Source of the DNA: Montifringilla adamsi
Lineage: Eukaryota; Chordata; Aves; Passeriformes; Passeridae
Direction: 5' to 3'
Length of the DNA: 64,000 nt
Assembly: GCA_017590115.1 (NCBI GenBank)
Contig: JAGGNK010008670.1
Location: 8,750,541 to 8,814,540 of the forward strand
Below are positions 52,101 to 64,000 of this stretch, one piece after another (position 1 is the first letter of the stretch; every line of letters starts with the position of its first letter). A program made the translations under genes and the position numbers. The notes under the pieces are model-generated. The model ran no database searches. It saw nothing but the letters and a program-made list of their open reading frames with translations, and was not told the DNA's origin.

Positions 52101-55100
52101 AGGGATGTCCTGTTTTGTGCAGTCCCCTCTGAGTCATTCTTTGTTCTCTGTTTCTGTCCTAGACCTGTCTTTCCTTACCCTTCCAATCTGCCACCTCTCT
52201 GACTTGTTCCTATCTCTCTGTCTTCAGCTTTGGAGGGAATTTGTTCCCCTCTCACCTTGTAAGATTTCCCAGCTACAGTGTTGTACCAGAGAATGCCACA
52301 GTGTTCTGCACAGAGGAGAAGCTGCTCTTTGACATAGCTGTGCATTCTGGGGAGCAGGGGAGGCTGTAGCAGTTTCCAACTCTTTGTCAGCTTCAAGATA
52401 CAGAATCACAATATTGAGGTGACAGACTGGGTGCTTAGCATTGAATTTTTCTTTTACTTTCCCCTCATTTTGGTTATCTCCCTGGGTCACCACAGTCTGG
52501 AGTAAACATTCAGCTGTATGATGTGTGATAATGTCAGAGAACAGGGTAGTCCTTTCTCTGTTAGCACAACTTGTGAGCCCATTCCTGGAAATGTGGAAGG
52601 AAAATATTTATCAATTTTTTGCTTGCTTTTAAAATACCGTTTTGTAAACTCTTTACTGGCTTTCCATGCTCAATGATGAGGGGGTTCTCCTGTTTTACAG
52701 GGGTCTTGTTTTACAGGCAGAACTACGTAGACAGGGGATTAGACAAATGGTGACTCTGTCTCAAGTTTAGGAGTAGTTGCATCTGGGTGTGTTTGTACAG
52801 ATTGGTAGGCTGGTGTTAGTCCTTGCTAGTGGAATCAAAACACTAGAACTCAAGTCATCAGAGCACAGAACTTGGTCTGGAAGCTGAGGGCCATTGTTTC
52901 AAGTACTTTGTATTTAAAGTGGTTTTCCTCTCTCTCTGCTTATACGGGGGAGAAGTGAAATAAAATACTTTTGCTTGAAAATACCTTCTTTGCCCCACCT
53001 AATCAATATCTGCTTGTGTTTGTGGCTCTGCTGTCTTGTGGGTAGCAGAAAAATAGCTAGGAGAAAACAAATCAATTTATTTCCACTCTTCCTAGGACGA
53101 TGCCAACAAAAATGGTGGTAAATGGATTATCCGTCTGCGGAAGGGCTTAGCATCACGGTGCTGGGAGAATCTTATTCTGGCCATGTTGGGAGAGCAGTTC
53201 ATGGTGGGGGAAGAAATCTGTGGGGCTGTCGTCTCTGTCCGATTCCAGGTGAGTGCTTTTGAGAACTGGCACGTGCTTCCATCTGGCAGGGCTGCAAAAA
53301 GTGCCCTGTGCTGACCCCTCCCTGCCGTGCCGTTCCGCAGGAGGACATCATCTCCATATGGAACAAGACAGCCAGCGACCAGGCCACGACAGCCCGGATA
53401 CGTGACACGTTACGAAGAGTGCTCAACCTACCTCCCAACACCATCATGGAATATAAAACCCACACCGACAGCATCAAGTACGTGTGCTGGCCAGGGGGGT
53501 GCTGCAGGTTGCATGTGTGCTCGAGCAGCTCGGTGCACGGCACGGGCGTTGGCACAAGTGCTCGTGTGCGTTAGGGCTGTTCCTGCAAACTGAAGTGCAA
53601 ACAGCAGCAGTTGTTGCCAGCGCGCTTTGAAAGCCAAATTCCTGTGTTGTTGCCGTGGGTGTTTGGTTCTGTGAGCAAAACCTTTTTCTTTTTTAAATGT
53701 GTGATCCAGGGTTATTTTAACAATCCACCCAGCCTGTCACTCGGGTGATGGGCAGCCCAGGGTGGGACTGTGGCTTGATGTATTCAAAGACAAGATTGCA
53801 GTGGGGGGAGTCGAATAATTTGAATAAATAGAGATTCTGGGGAATAAAGTGCGGAAGCTAACAGGGATTTATAGTGCCATTAGACTTATAAATGGTCTTG
53901 GGAAAGTGCTGTGTGAATTTACAGTGCTGTACAAATGATTTCTAATCATAATAAACGTCATATATTAAGTCTTCCAGGCCCTGGTGACAGAGGCTCTTTA
54001 ACAAGACTAGAAGATCATGGTACACAGAGAGCACAGCTGTATTTTTAAATAAATGCATTATAGCTTACCATATCAGGCCATTCAGGGTGACTTTTATTTC
54101 CTACAAAGTGACGAAAAATTGCATATATAGGTATTAGTTAGAGGTGAGTAATATGTTGTTTTTCTTTTTTTCTTAAGTGTATTATAAACTAATAAGTCAT
54201 AACTGATTAAACTATAAACTGATTAGGTTGTATTGGTTAAATTAATACTTGAAAATGTGCACATGGAAAAAGAAGTGAAACGAATAAGACACTGATGTGG
54301 CAGAGAGCTTTCTAATCTTGCTTGTAATGAAGGTGCAAGTATCTTTCATGACTTTCTTTCATCATGCTGGCTTGTTCCACATAATCATGTTGTCATCAGT
54401 CTGCTGTCAGACAGTTTGATGGGATCCATCCTGGTTTTAGCAGACAGCTGGCTTCCAGTTTTGAGTGTGGGTCACTAGTAATTATACAGAAATCTTGTTG
54501 AAACTGCCTGTAGGCATTTAGTGTTCCATGTGGCCCTCCCTCCTATGTGTGTGGGAAAGAGAAGGGAAAGAGATAATTTTTTCCGTGATTTTGTTGCTAA
54601 CGTTTGTCCTGCACTTTTTGCCAGGAGAGGGCACTATGGACTCTCTGTCCGTGCCGGGAAATAGCAGTGTGCTCATGTGGACACACAGCAGAGTATTTTA
54701 CTCCTGTTCAGCAGCAGCAGACTGCGGACTGTGATGTTGCAGCTTTGTGGTGAGAGCACGGAGGTGTTTGACTTCTCTCAGTCTCTGTAGTAAAAGCTGT
54801 GTGTGGAGCCAGCTGTCCTAAGCTGTGCTGGTGGTTCATGTAGCAAATGCAGAATGGGAATGCTGTGACCTTTCCCTTGTGAGCTATCACCACCAGCACT
54901 TCCTAGCACAGAGAATGCTGCTATAGCAGTGTTTGGTTTTGCTCTGGCCAGGTGTAAGACCTTGAGTGATGGTGCATCCAGTAGTGTGGTCTCATTTCCA
55001 TGCACCAGTGTAACATGCTGTGCTTGCTGCCCTCTCTTCCTGCATAGCATCCGAGTTTCATGTTGTGCTGCTGACGTGTGGTGCAAAATGAGCTTGTCTG

Positions 55101-58100
55101 AGAATAACAGGTGTTGGAGGTATCAAGTTCAGTAGCTCAGATTACAGCTGGGAGCAATTCTTAAATAGAGGCCGACTGGCTTGTCTCCCACTCATTCTTC
55201 TGTGGGTAGGAGGGTTTGTCAGGAATTGCTTTGATGATGTCCCAGTCAGGTAGGTCTAAGCAATTAACCTTCTGCCATGTAAGGCATCATGAAAGCCCCT
55301 TTTTTCCCATTGCCTAGCTTAAGCAGCAGTCTGATTGCAATGCTCTCCAGCATCTCCTTCCAAAGGCACAGGTGTAAATTCAGAGCAGAACTGCTGTCAG
55401 TGGAGTTTCTGTGTAGTGATGCACAGACCAACTTCTTGTGCCTCTCTTGCCTGGTACCAGCAGGCAGCAAGGGGCAGCAGCTGCAGAGAAGTGATGTGAC
55501 TGCTTTGTGACAGTGAAGAGCAGGACAGCCCAGCTTTCAGTCTGACTCTGCTTGGATAAGCTTCATATCATTAAGGTTCTCTCACTAATAAAGAATCTCT
55601 TGTGTAACTAGTTCTATCCTCCATGAAGTCTGGCTCCTTTTCCTCACCCATCTATCAAGTCCTGTTGAAATACTGTCCGTCATGAATAAACTCCACTTAT
55701 GCTGCACATGTACCATGTGATTTATGACTGGGGAGGGCTTTCTAGCCAGCACTCTGTATTCACACTCTGGCTGTGTTTCATGAAAAGCTCTAATGGAAGA
55801 GCTGTGCTCTAGGCTTTGTCAGGGCTGCCTTTTGAGGGGGGCTCATGGCATTTTTCATTTGTATGGGCTGCATCTCTCCACTAGAGCTCTGCTCATGTGC
55901 GGGGTTTGATTGGCATTGATTGTGCTTCAGGGAAGGGAGCATGCTTAGCAAGAAAAGAGCAGGCATTTCTCAAAACCTTGACTTTTAGGTAGTGAATTGA
56001 CCTGGATTAGCTTTTGACACACTGTAAATGAATGCTTCTGTAGAAATTGCTAGCATGCCTCTCACTGTGGAACCTGAGCTCTGTGCTTCAGGTTTTGTAT
56101 ATTCTTTTTGTGAGGATGCATTTCATATTAAATCATTTCTAGACACCATTTTTCATGAGTTGTCAGTGAGGCTGCAGCCCCCTTTGTTTCAGAAAGTGGT
56201 GGTGCTGCCAAGCTGCATCTGAAAAGTACCTGTTGCGTCACAGCTATTCCAAGGAGCTGTTCTGCATTCTGTCCTTCCTGCTCTCAGTGGTGGGGCTTGT
56301 GCATTTAGCTAGATAAGCAGATCTTTCATTGCAATTTTCTTGTGTTTGTCCTTTCTCTTGCTTGTGATATTGACAAGCTGCCTAAATCCCAGCGAGTAGA
56401 AGGGTCAGCCTAGTCTGTATGAATTTCCAATCTTGCTAAGAAAGCTGGAACAATCTCTTGGACTCTGCTAAATTGCAGGGAATTTATAGTACCTTAGACA
56501 TTACAGTGCTGAGCACCTGAAGAGAACATATGTGACATTTTGTGGGCTACCTTGTTTCAGTAGCTGGAGAGAAATTGCTTCTCTTTGTTCCCTCAGAAGT
56601 GCACTGAGAAAGGAGCGCTCAGATGCAGTGAACCACTTAATAGGTTCAGTTCATCAGTGTTGTTAACCTTGGAGGTGACAAGGTCCAGAAGTGACAGTGA
56701 CTTACGGACAGTGGTACTTCCTGTGGCTTGGAATTAAAGGCAAAATACCCAACCTCTTTTGCTGCCGTAGCAGGTGCACTTTTTTGAAAGCAGAATGTTG
56801 CCAACCACACCCTGGTCATGTCTCAGCAAAGCCACTGAAAATATTCAGGTATCTGTAGTTGGGAGAGGGGTGGAAGGGAAGTAATCACTTTCACATTTGA
56901 CTTTGAGCGTTGCAGCATGAAGTTTGTGGCTGCCTTGCCCAGCCTGGGCTTATCAGCCTTTCTTTTCCTCACTGATAACTGTGTGGTCAGTGACCATCTC
57001 CTTTCTTGAGAGCTCTCACCCACCATTCTGTCCAGGAATCCCAGGCAAATTCAGCAACACTGCTTCCAGTGCCAGGAGAGACCAGAGCAGTGGCCATCAG
57101 CAGGTTGCCACTGAGCAGGCTGCTGTGGAAATGTTTTGGTTGCTGTGTGACATTACAGATTGTCCTGTCAGCTCTAAAGCAAGGCTGCTTTTTCTGGAAA
57201 CAAAGCTTTGCTTATTCCTAAGTGCCTGCTGCAGTGAGAGCTGAGCAGGGTATAAAACTAGCCTTTCCTTTCAAAGTCACCAGTGATAACTAATGGGATG
57301 GCTTGAGTAAATGAGAAGAATAGTTGATCTTAATAGAGCTGGCACTGGGTTCATTTCACTGCAGGCAGTTGGAGGAAATGGCCTCAGACTATACTGTAGG
57401 TAGGAAACAAGAGGATATCCTATGGAGGGAAAAGTGCACTATAAGAAGACTGCAGGGGTGAGGTTCTCAGGACGAAAAGAGAGGAATGGCAAAAAAGGGA
57501 GGAATTAAGAAGAGAAATCACTGTGGAAGTGACAGGTGTTGCACAAGATCAGTGTTTCTGAGACGAGTAAGCTGCTGCTGGGGTGCTTGTGAGGTTTCCC
57601 TTGTCAGAGCAGAGTTCAGCTAATCCTGTAACTGTTGTGGCTTTAAAGCACTGGTTTCCCTTTGTTTGCTAATTTCCAAAACCTTAGGAGAACTCCTCAG
57701 TGCTGCTGTTCTACTTGTGTCACCTCTGCCTTTGACTGTGTCTTAAATGAGTGGGCAGGGTTAACTTTGCCTGAAGGAAACGATTTGCAGAGGGGACCCT
57801 CACGCATTGTCTGATGCCTGTCAGGGGAAGGCAGGGTGCCTTGGGTCTTGCCAGCTCTAGAGCTGCACTGTTTCACCCTCATCCATTCAAGTCTGAGAGC
57901 AGGAATAAAATGTAGAGGAGAGCAGTGAGGTTCTAGATCTGATAGCTGTCCTCTTCTGAGTCTCTGCAATACTGGCTTCATTCATTTATCACTCCATTCT
58001 CCAGCTCCAGTAATGTTTCCAAGTCTAAGAGCACTTGCATAGACCTGGTCTTTGACTTGATGGATTCAGTGATTGATTCTCCATCAACATAATATGCTTT

Positions 58101-61100
58101 ACTCAGAAGTGTCCATGACTTTGTAAAAGTCCTCCTTATCTTGGTGGCCTGTCTCTTACCAAAAAAGTGCCTATAACCTATTTATTTCATGGTTGTTTTT
58201 TTTCAAGGAGGTCAGTTCAGTTGTGTTTATTTAATTGTCTTATATTGCCTTTGCTCCAGGTACTGCCAGACAGGTGGAAGAATTATTTCAGGCTAGAAGA
58301 CTACCCTAGATTTAATTTTTTTTCAAGCTGTTAGTCACAAAGTTCTTGTCTGGCTGTGAACAAATCCCAGGGGGATCACCCAGAAGGAGGTTGTGCTGCT
58401 CTGGACACCTGCAGAGTGTAGTGAGTGGTCAGTGTGCTGGGAGGTTCCACATGGGCTGGCAAAAGTGACAGACCTTGGTGCCCTTTGTAAGGTATCATAA
58501 GTGCACTCTGAGCTCTCTGAATCCTTTTTAGCTGGGGAAGGAGAAGGTAAGGAGCAGGGTTGCGCAGAAAAATACTGAAGGCAAACTTCTGGGACTTAAT
58601 TGAAGATGTTTGCAGAAAACAGCTAGTGGTGCTTGCACAATAGTGATTTGGAAAGCCCCTTGAAGCAACTAAGACTGCCCTTCCTCTTTTTGATGGAGTC
58701 TTCCTCTTTTTCTTTTTTTTCTTTTTGGGGAGATAGTGGCTTCTTTTCTCTTTTTTTTTTTTTTTTTTTTTCTTCCAATTTACTTCCTGAGACTAAGGGA
58801 GCTCTGTCTGGGTTCTGACCCTGGGCAGTGGGGAGGAAGGTGGGAAGTTTCAACAGCTATGGGTCAGGAATGAGTGTGGAAGAGCAGCTCTGGCTGGCTT
58901 TGTTTAGCCTGCTAATGTTTCCATTTCCCATCTGTTCAGTGGGAATAATCTAAGTGTTGGGGATCAATTCACTGAGTATCTGATTGCTGTGCAGACAGTA
59001 TGGCAATAAGGTACTAAAAATGTCTATACATAAAAATAACCTCTTAGACTCTCTGGCACTGTGCCTTTGGCATGTCACAGGTCATAAAGATTCTGCCAGA
59101 TGAAATTAACTGGCAGCCTTGTTCAGTATGGAATGAGAGCAGTTTGCTCTCCTAGCATAGTTTAGGTACATTAGGGCAGACATACCCTGGTGGATTTTTT
59201 CAGTCAAGTCAGCAGATAGCTGGAGTCATTAGTACTATAATACATATGAGGGTCTTGAATTAAAAATTCTTGGCTGGAAGAGCTTTTTCCCTCTGTGAGG
59301 ACAGAGATGAAGGACTGTGCATGATGTTATTTGGATGTTGGAACAAGGAACTCCTTAGTGTGAAAGGGGTAATAAATTATCGATCATGTTGACAAGTAAT
59401 CTGTCCTTGTATTCCTTCTGCTGAGAAGTTACAAGTTTGGGAGAACTATGGGAGAGGAAAGAGAGATGTGATTGTGGGTGATGGGAATGTGGTAGAGATA
59501 CAAGGGAGGTTGGAGGGAAGACATGAATGAAGGTGGAGACTCTTTGACAAGTCTGGAAATGTGCAAAGATTACCAGCAACTAAGAGGGTTTCAGATTCAG
59601 AGTTTCTCTTCTCCCTAACTTTCATCTGGAGTGAGGCTGTTGAACCCCAAGGTCTTTGTGTTTATTTGGGCTATGACTTGCTGGGAAAGAGCATGTGACA
59701 CCTGGGCTGCATTTGCAAATGCCATTTGGGAGCTTGACTCCAAGGCTCAGATAAGAGTCAGGTTGGTGGTCCGGTTTTGGCACAGGTGCTGACTACTCCA
59801 GGGTTTCCATTTCTGGACTCTCCTATTGTGTTGCAGTGGCCTGATGAGGCAACGCACAAAACAAAATGTGAAGTAGCTGAGAAGTACCAGCAAAAAATCT
59901 AGAGGGTGGTCTGAGTTTATGATTGACCTGGGTTCTCTTTAAGGTCCCTCCAGCTCCATGGGACTCTGTGGCTTCAGAAAATGGTTTGGCATGTGCTGTA
60001 GGCACCAGCACTGTTTTGCTGGGCAAAGAGAACTATGAGGTTCTTTGATGTCTCTGATCCTAGAAGATAATAGCCATGCTCACATTAACCTCAGCATGTT
60101 TTCCCTGAGAGGGTTTCAGTATGCTGCCTTCATAAAACCGACAGCAATTTTTCAGTCTGTTGCCTTCATCCGTCAGTAACGTTCTCCACCAGGGAATGCA
60201 GTGTTGGACCTGTCCCTCTAACTTATCTAAAACCATTTTCATTTCAAATAGTTGCGATGTTTTTACTGGGTCGTCATTAACAACGCAGGTTTACAATGGG
60301 AAATGGGACTTCCTAATAACAATTGGATTCTGCTGCCTGATCAAAGAATTTCATGCGAACTAAGCTGTGTGGCATTGAAAGAAGCCCCTTTTGGGGGGAT
60401 TACCTGCATATGCACTATGTGGCAAAGCATGAGGCCAGTAACTGGCTGAGTTTAACCAGCCAAGGAATGTGATAATCCTCCAGAAAGACGTAACATGGGC
60501 TATTTTATGAGCAATAGGAAATGGATATTCCATTTGTGACTAGGAAGGTCATACCTGTCTCTGGGTATTAATGTGGCTTTATCACCAGCAGCCAGTAGGA
60601 ACACTTCATGTCTGTGCAGAACGCTAAAGCTGCCTTGTGCTGTCAGATGTTTGGCTGGATTTTAAGGATGCTTCTATCCACTAGGGCTATCAGAGAATAT
60701 TGCCTTGCTCTCTGAAGACAAGTGCCTTTTAAACGTTATTGAATGTTTCTGCTCTCGTTAAAAGTTAAGAAGCCTTTGATCTGAAGTGCTGTTTTTTGGT
60801 TTTATTTCATTTTTTTTTCCCTCTGGCTTGCCAGGGCCTGGGAGGAGTTTCATGGCCTGGTGAACAGCAGTGGCCGCTGATCGAACGCTCCCCCTCCCTC
60901 TGTCACACCCAGGGTAGGGCCTCATCTTTCTTCCTATGTGACTTCATGGCATACCTCTCAGCTTCCAACCTTCCCATGGGCTGGCATGTTCTCTTGTCTT
61001 ATGGGCCTAATGGTGGGCCCATTCTGCTATTTGTTCTTTTCCAAAGGTCAAAATTACTTTTAAATTTTTTTTTTTGACCAGACACCAGCATTTTCTGTTG

Positions 61101-63441
61101 AGGTGCTGTGTGCTATTTTGCTAATGTGTCCTTCTTCTGTATGAGGCACTTGTATCCCAGACCTGGTCCCAGGAGGCTGAGAGGTATGTCTTCAGCTTGG
61201 GTGTGTTGCCTAGGGTTAACTGTAAGCAGGTATGGAGTGGTAAATGAATCCTAAGCACATCCAGAGGGTGGACACTGAGAGAGGCACCTGGGGCCTGACA
61301 CACAACTCTTGAACAGTGGGCTGAAGCAGAATAAATTAATTGGTCAATAAAAGCTTGTTCAAGAAGGACACCCAGTAGCTACTGGTAGAAATAATAATGT
61401 TGTGGCTAATGAGACAACCACTCTCTACTGCTGATGGAGTCAGCCAAGATGTGCAGAGAAGATAGCAAAGGTGAGCCCAGGGCTGCTGGGAGCTCCACAG
61501 CTCAGATTGTTTTTCCCTGCAGTGCCCCCTTCCCTGACAGCAGGCCCTTAAGAAGGACCAGCAAGAGACCTGGCCATGAGAGTTGGGTTGGTTGTAGCCA
61601 AGTGGGATCACTGGATTGCTGAGTGCCAGAGCAGAGGAATCTACTGGAAGGAAGCATTTACATTGCCCAGTTCCCATAACTGGGCAGTGGAATGTAGCTG
61701 CTCCAACACAGCTGAGCTCTGAGGAGCTGCTGGGGATCCCAAAACCTCCCTCAACTGCATTGGGCAAGCAGTGTTATCATGCCCTTGCTCTGAAGTCATG
61801 GATGAAAATAATACCACTCTCTCCTCACAGGTTTGGTTTTTGGTGAGGATCAGTGTTTACAAAATACTACACAGGCACTTGGTAGTGTTGTTATTGTTAG
61901 ATGACATTCACTTGTCCTTCTGGAAGAAGAAACCAGCTCACTTAATGATATACCAGGCTCTGAAGGCAGCAAATGTGCCAAGGGTACAGGAAAACAGTGG
62001 CGGAGTTCATTTAGCTCTTGGCTGTATTGGGTGGCCTGTGCTGAGCAGGGATGAGCAGAGGGCTTGGGGCACCCCAATAAAGGCAAAAGGAGGGAAAATG
62101 TAGGGAAAAATCTGTCCACTAAAGAGCTGCCTAAAGTGTGCTGTCCTTCTGAGGCAGATGGCACAGGTGAAAGTCCAGTATGGGATAGAAAACCAAACCA
62201 TTGTTGCAAATTAACCAGAATCCAGTTAATGAATCCTGAATCACATTCCCAAATGGCAACCTAGCCTGCTCTTCTAGCTAGTGCAAAGGTGAACCCCAGT
62301 CTTCTGCAGCATTGTTTTTGCTGTCAGGTCATAGCAGAGTAATTTTTTTAACTCTGAAAAGTGATTTTTACTTCCTTCTGTTCTTCCACTTCTCCAGCCC
62401 ACCTCCTGGAGGTGTTCCAGCCTGTGCTGGTACTGCTGCCATGCAGCTGCTGGCAGCACACGATGACAGCTCACAGGTTTGAGTGGAATTTCACAGTCCT
62501 GAACAGCATCTTGCTGCTGAAGTTGCTGCCTTTGCTCTTCAGCTATTTGATGTGGTATGTCCTGGGGCATCCCTAAATGTTTTGGCTTGGGCAGCTTACA
62601 GCCCTGTCCCTGTTTATGGGAAGAGCTGCCAAACCTATCCTCTCAAAGTAATTGTAATCTCCTTTATTTCAACACACTACTATTAATGTGGGAGTATGCT
62701 TTGCCTCTTACTGCTGCTCACAGCCTGGTAGTAAGCAATAACACATTTCTGTAACCTGCCCCATCTTCAGTTGCTGCAGTGCCATGAGACTGTACTGAGG
62801 GAGGTTGTAGACCAGCACTCCTTCCTTGGTCAATAGCCCCTGAGGCTCATGGCTGTACTCTGAGTGAGTAGAAGCTGCTGAAGAAACTCATCTATTTAAA
62901 CGTGAGGAAAACACCCTTTTCAGATTAGATACTCTTTTAAGGTAGGAGAGATCAGAGAGCTAAACTTGTTGACAGTATGACTAAATACAAGGGACAGAGG
63001 CAGGAGGAGGTTGGTCTGATAGTATATTTGTGTTCCAAGCAGAATCCCCGAGATAAATGTTTGCTAAGGAAGAGACCTTGCAAGTTGTTTAAACAGCAGA
63101 ATCCATCAGGGAGGTTTCCACATTCTATTATGTGCTTTGCTCACAGGAGATGATGATTTTTTCTTCTCATTGAATGGGGATGAACCAGGATCTCCCTCTG
63201 TTCCAGGGGTTCTGGAGTGACAGCTGACTTGTGTGAGAAGTCTGTAGTTAGGAAGATCTGCATGGGAGATTTAGCAAGTGTTGATTTTGAGTGATGTACT
63301 GGGATGGCAACACTGGTAGCTATAGTGGGAAGAATGGGGAGGTGCTGTGATCTGAAGGAATGCACATCTTTAACCACTTTTTTCTTCCCTCTGTTTTCCA
63401 GGGATAATTCAAGCTTTCGAAACACAAAAATCACATTGTGA
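45778..63441 (+). CDS. EIF4E2: eIF4E homologous protein 4EHP (eukaryotic translation initiation factor 4E type 2)
   Basis: Cytoplasmic cap-binding protein that competes with eIF4E and represses translation of selected mRNAs, acting in vertebrates with GIGYF proteins. Seven coding exons: 45778-45797, 46532-46646, 47749-47883, 50213-50317, 53096-53248, 53341-53477 and 63402-63441 (705 bases, 234 residues plus stop), all GT-AG with continuous phase. The protein starts MNNKFDALKDDDSGDHDQNE, has an acidic/lysine-rich N-terminal tail to about residue 45, then the eIF4E fold. The cap-stacking pair is present as Tyr78 (SQSYEQ) and Trp124 (KPMWE). The start is the first ATG of the conserved protein. 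The last exon encodes DNSSFRNTKITL. The C-terminus I associate with the longest mammalian form (MPGRLGPQR...) is not found here and may be an alternative exon further right. Intron 6 is 9.9 kb. Confidence 0.96.
50733..50783 (+). repeat. TTTTG/GTTTT low-complexity repeat in EIF4E2 intron 4
   Basis: Run of tttttggttgttttggtttt-type units directly after the 50,700 region. Simple-sequence DNA with no other feature. Confidence 0.8.
53478..63401 (+). other. Intron 6 of EIF4E2 (9.9 kb)
   Basis: Bounded by donor gtacgt after codon phase 2 and acceptor ttttccag. Apart from the poly(T) tract at 58.7 kb I recognise no repeat family, nested gene or RNA gene. I looked for the alternative terminal exon beginning MPGRLG and did not see it. 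Confidence 0.7.
58684..58775 (+). repeat. Pyrimidine-rich / poly(T) tract in EIF4E2 intron 6
   Basis: T-dominated low-complexity run (cttcctctttttctttttt and a run of more than 20 T at about 58751-58771) interrupted by ggggagatagtgg. Possibly the A-tail side of an old retroposed sequence in reverse orientation, but no body is recognisable. Over-interpretation as a lysine-rich minus-strand protein should be avoided. Confidence 0.6.
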
Positions 63442-63846
63442 GAACAAGAGTTGGCACTAAGCTCCTCTCTCCGTGTTGAAAGCACTGAGAGTGGCCTCCA
63501 ACCTCTGAAGGGACTCATGGGCCACTCTCGCACTCCTCCCTGGGGGAAGGATCCATCTGAAGCCCTCCAGCAGCGGTGACAATAGAGGCCGATTTTGTCT
63601 TACACAAACTTTTTTTTAGCAGTGGGGCGGGAGGCAGCCTTTCAATTAGCGGCGGGCCCTTGGGGCCGCATCTTGCAGCACTTTCCTGTCTTTCTCTACA
63701 TGGCACGCAGGATCGCTGGGATTCTGCCTCAACATCAGAGCCTTTTGCTGAGGGATACCAGTATTATAAATCTCTCTGCAGCTGGGAGGAGCATCCCAGT
63801 TGAGAGTCAGCCCTGTGGTTTTCAAATGCCCCTTTTCAGTTCTGCC

Positions 63847-63852
63847 AATAAA
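63847..63852 (+). terminator. Candidate poly(A) signal of EIF4E2 (short C-terminal isoform)
   Basis: AATAAA 406 bases after the TGA at 63439-63441, followed by T/GT-rich sequence (ttattgggtctctttgtttc). This fits a terminal exon ending near 63,870, so the exon starting at 63402 is likely a true last exon. Longer alternatives could continue beyond the window. Confidence 0.6.
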
Positions 63853-64000
63853 TTATTGGGTCTCTTTGTTTCTTTCAGTCTCTCATTTTTTGGCTTGTCT
63901 GAAATTCAGTGGGGTGGTATTTCTCTAGGCTGCTTGCTTTATCTTTGCCTCTTCTTTATACTCCCAGGTTAGTAGTGCCTTGTACCTACCTCTGTTTGTT

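Noticed and set aside
58623..58853. Minus-strand lysine/glutamate-rich open frame
   Set aside because: It is the translation of the poly(T)/pyrimidine tract at 58.7 kb.
59930..59965. CR1-like start (tctctttaaggtccctccag)
   Set aside because: Only about 20 bases resemble the CR1 end and the following sequence does not continue the match.
1..64000. CRISPR arrays, operons, prokaryotic signals, tRNA or rRNA genes
   Set aside because: None seen. The intron-exon structure and repeats show an animal nuclear genome, so bacterial features are not expected.

Overview
The window is vertebrate nuclear DNA, almost certainly from a bird. Genes are split into many short exons with GT-AG introns. The interspersed repeats I recognise are CR1-type LINE fragments. 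The right-hand gene has a CpG-island promoter and encodes a protein nearly identical to the vertebrate cap-binding protein 4EHP. Which bird it is cannot be read from this sequence.

Layout, all recognised genes on the + strand. (1) At 1-10,193 is the 3' two thirds of a cytochrome P450 family 2 gene (copy A, exons 4-9); its exons 1-3 lie left of the window. (2) At 21,351-31,658 is a complete nine-exon CYP2 paralogue (copy B, 490 residues), with a TATA box 29 bases before the ATG. Every internal exon of A and B has the same length as its counterpart (163, 150, 161, 177, 142, 188, 142), the normal CYP2 arrangement. (3) At 36,790-43,370 are relics of at least two more CYP2 genes. One retains exon 6-like and exon 8-like pieces; the other retains frameshifted exons 4, 5 and 6. 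Both look like a different CYP2 subfamily from A and B. (4) From 45,541 a CpG island carries the promoter and first exon of EIF4E2, whose seven coding exons run to 63,441, with a poly(A) signal at 63,847. Stretches between genes hold CR1 debris, two short recent tandem duplications and no other gene I could support.

The CYP2 genes predict microsomal haem monooxygenases that may share substrates. EIF4E2 encodes a translational repressor that binds the mRNA cap; I see no functional link, only adjacency. The most notable observation is a 211-base stretch (end of intron 8, all of coding exon 9 and 4 bases past the stop) that is base-for-base identical in A and B. The other exons differ clearly (about 15 of 54 residues in exon 4). 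This is the signature of recent gene conversion fixing the haem-binding C-terminal exon. The second point of interest is that EIF4E2 here ends on a 13-codon terminal exon about 10 kb downstream, giving a C-terminus ending in KITL.
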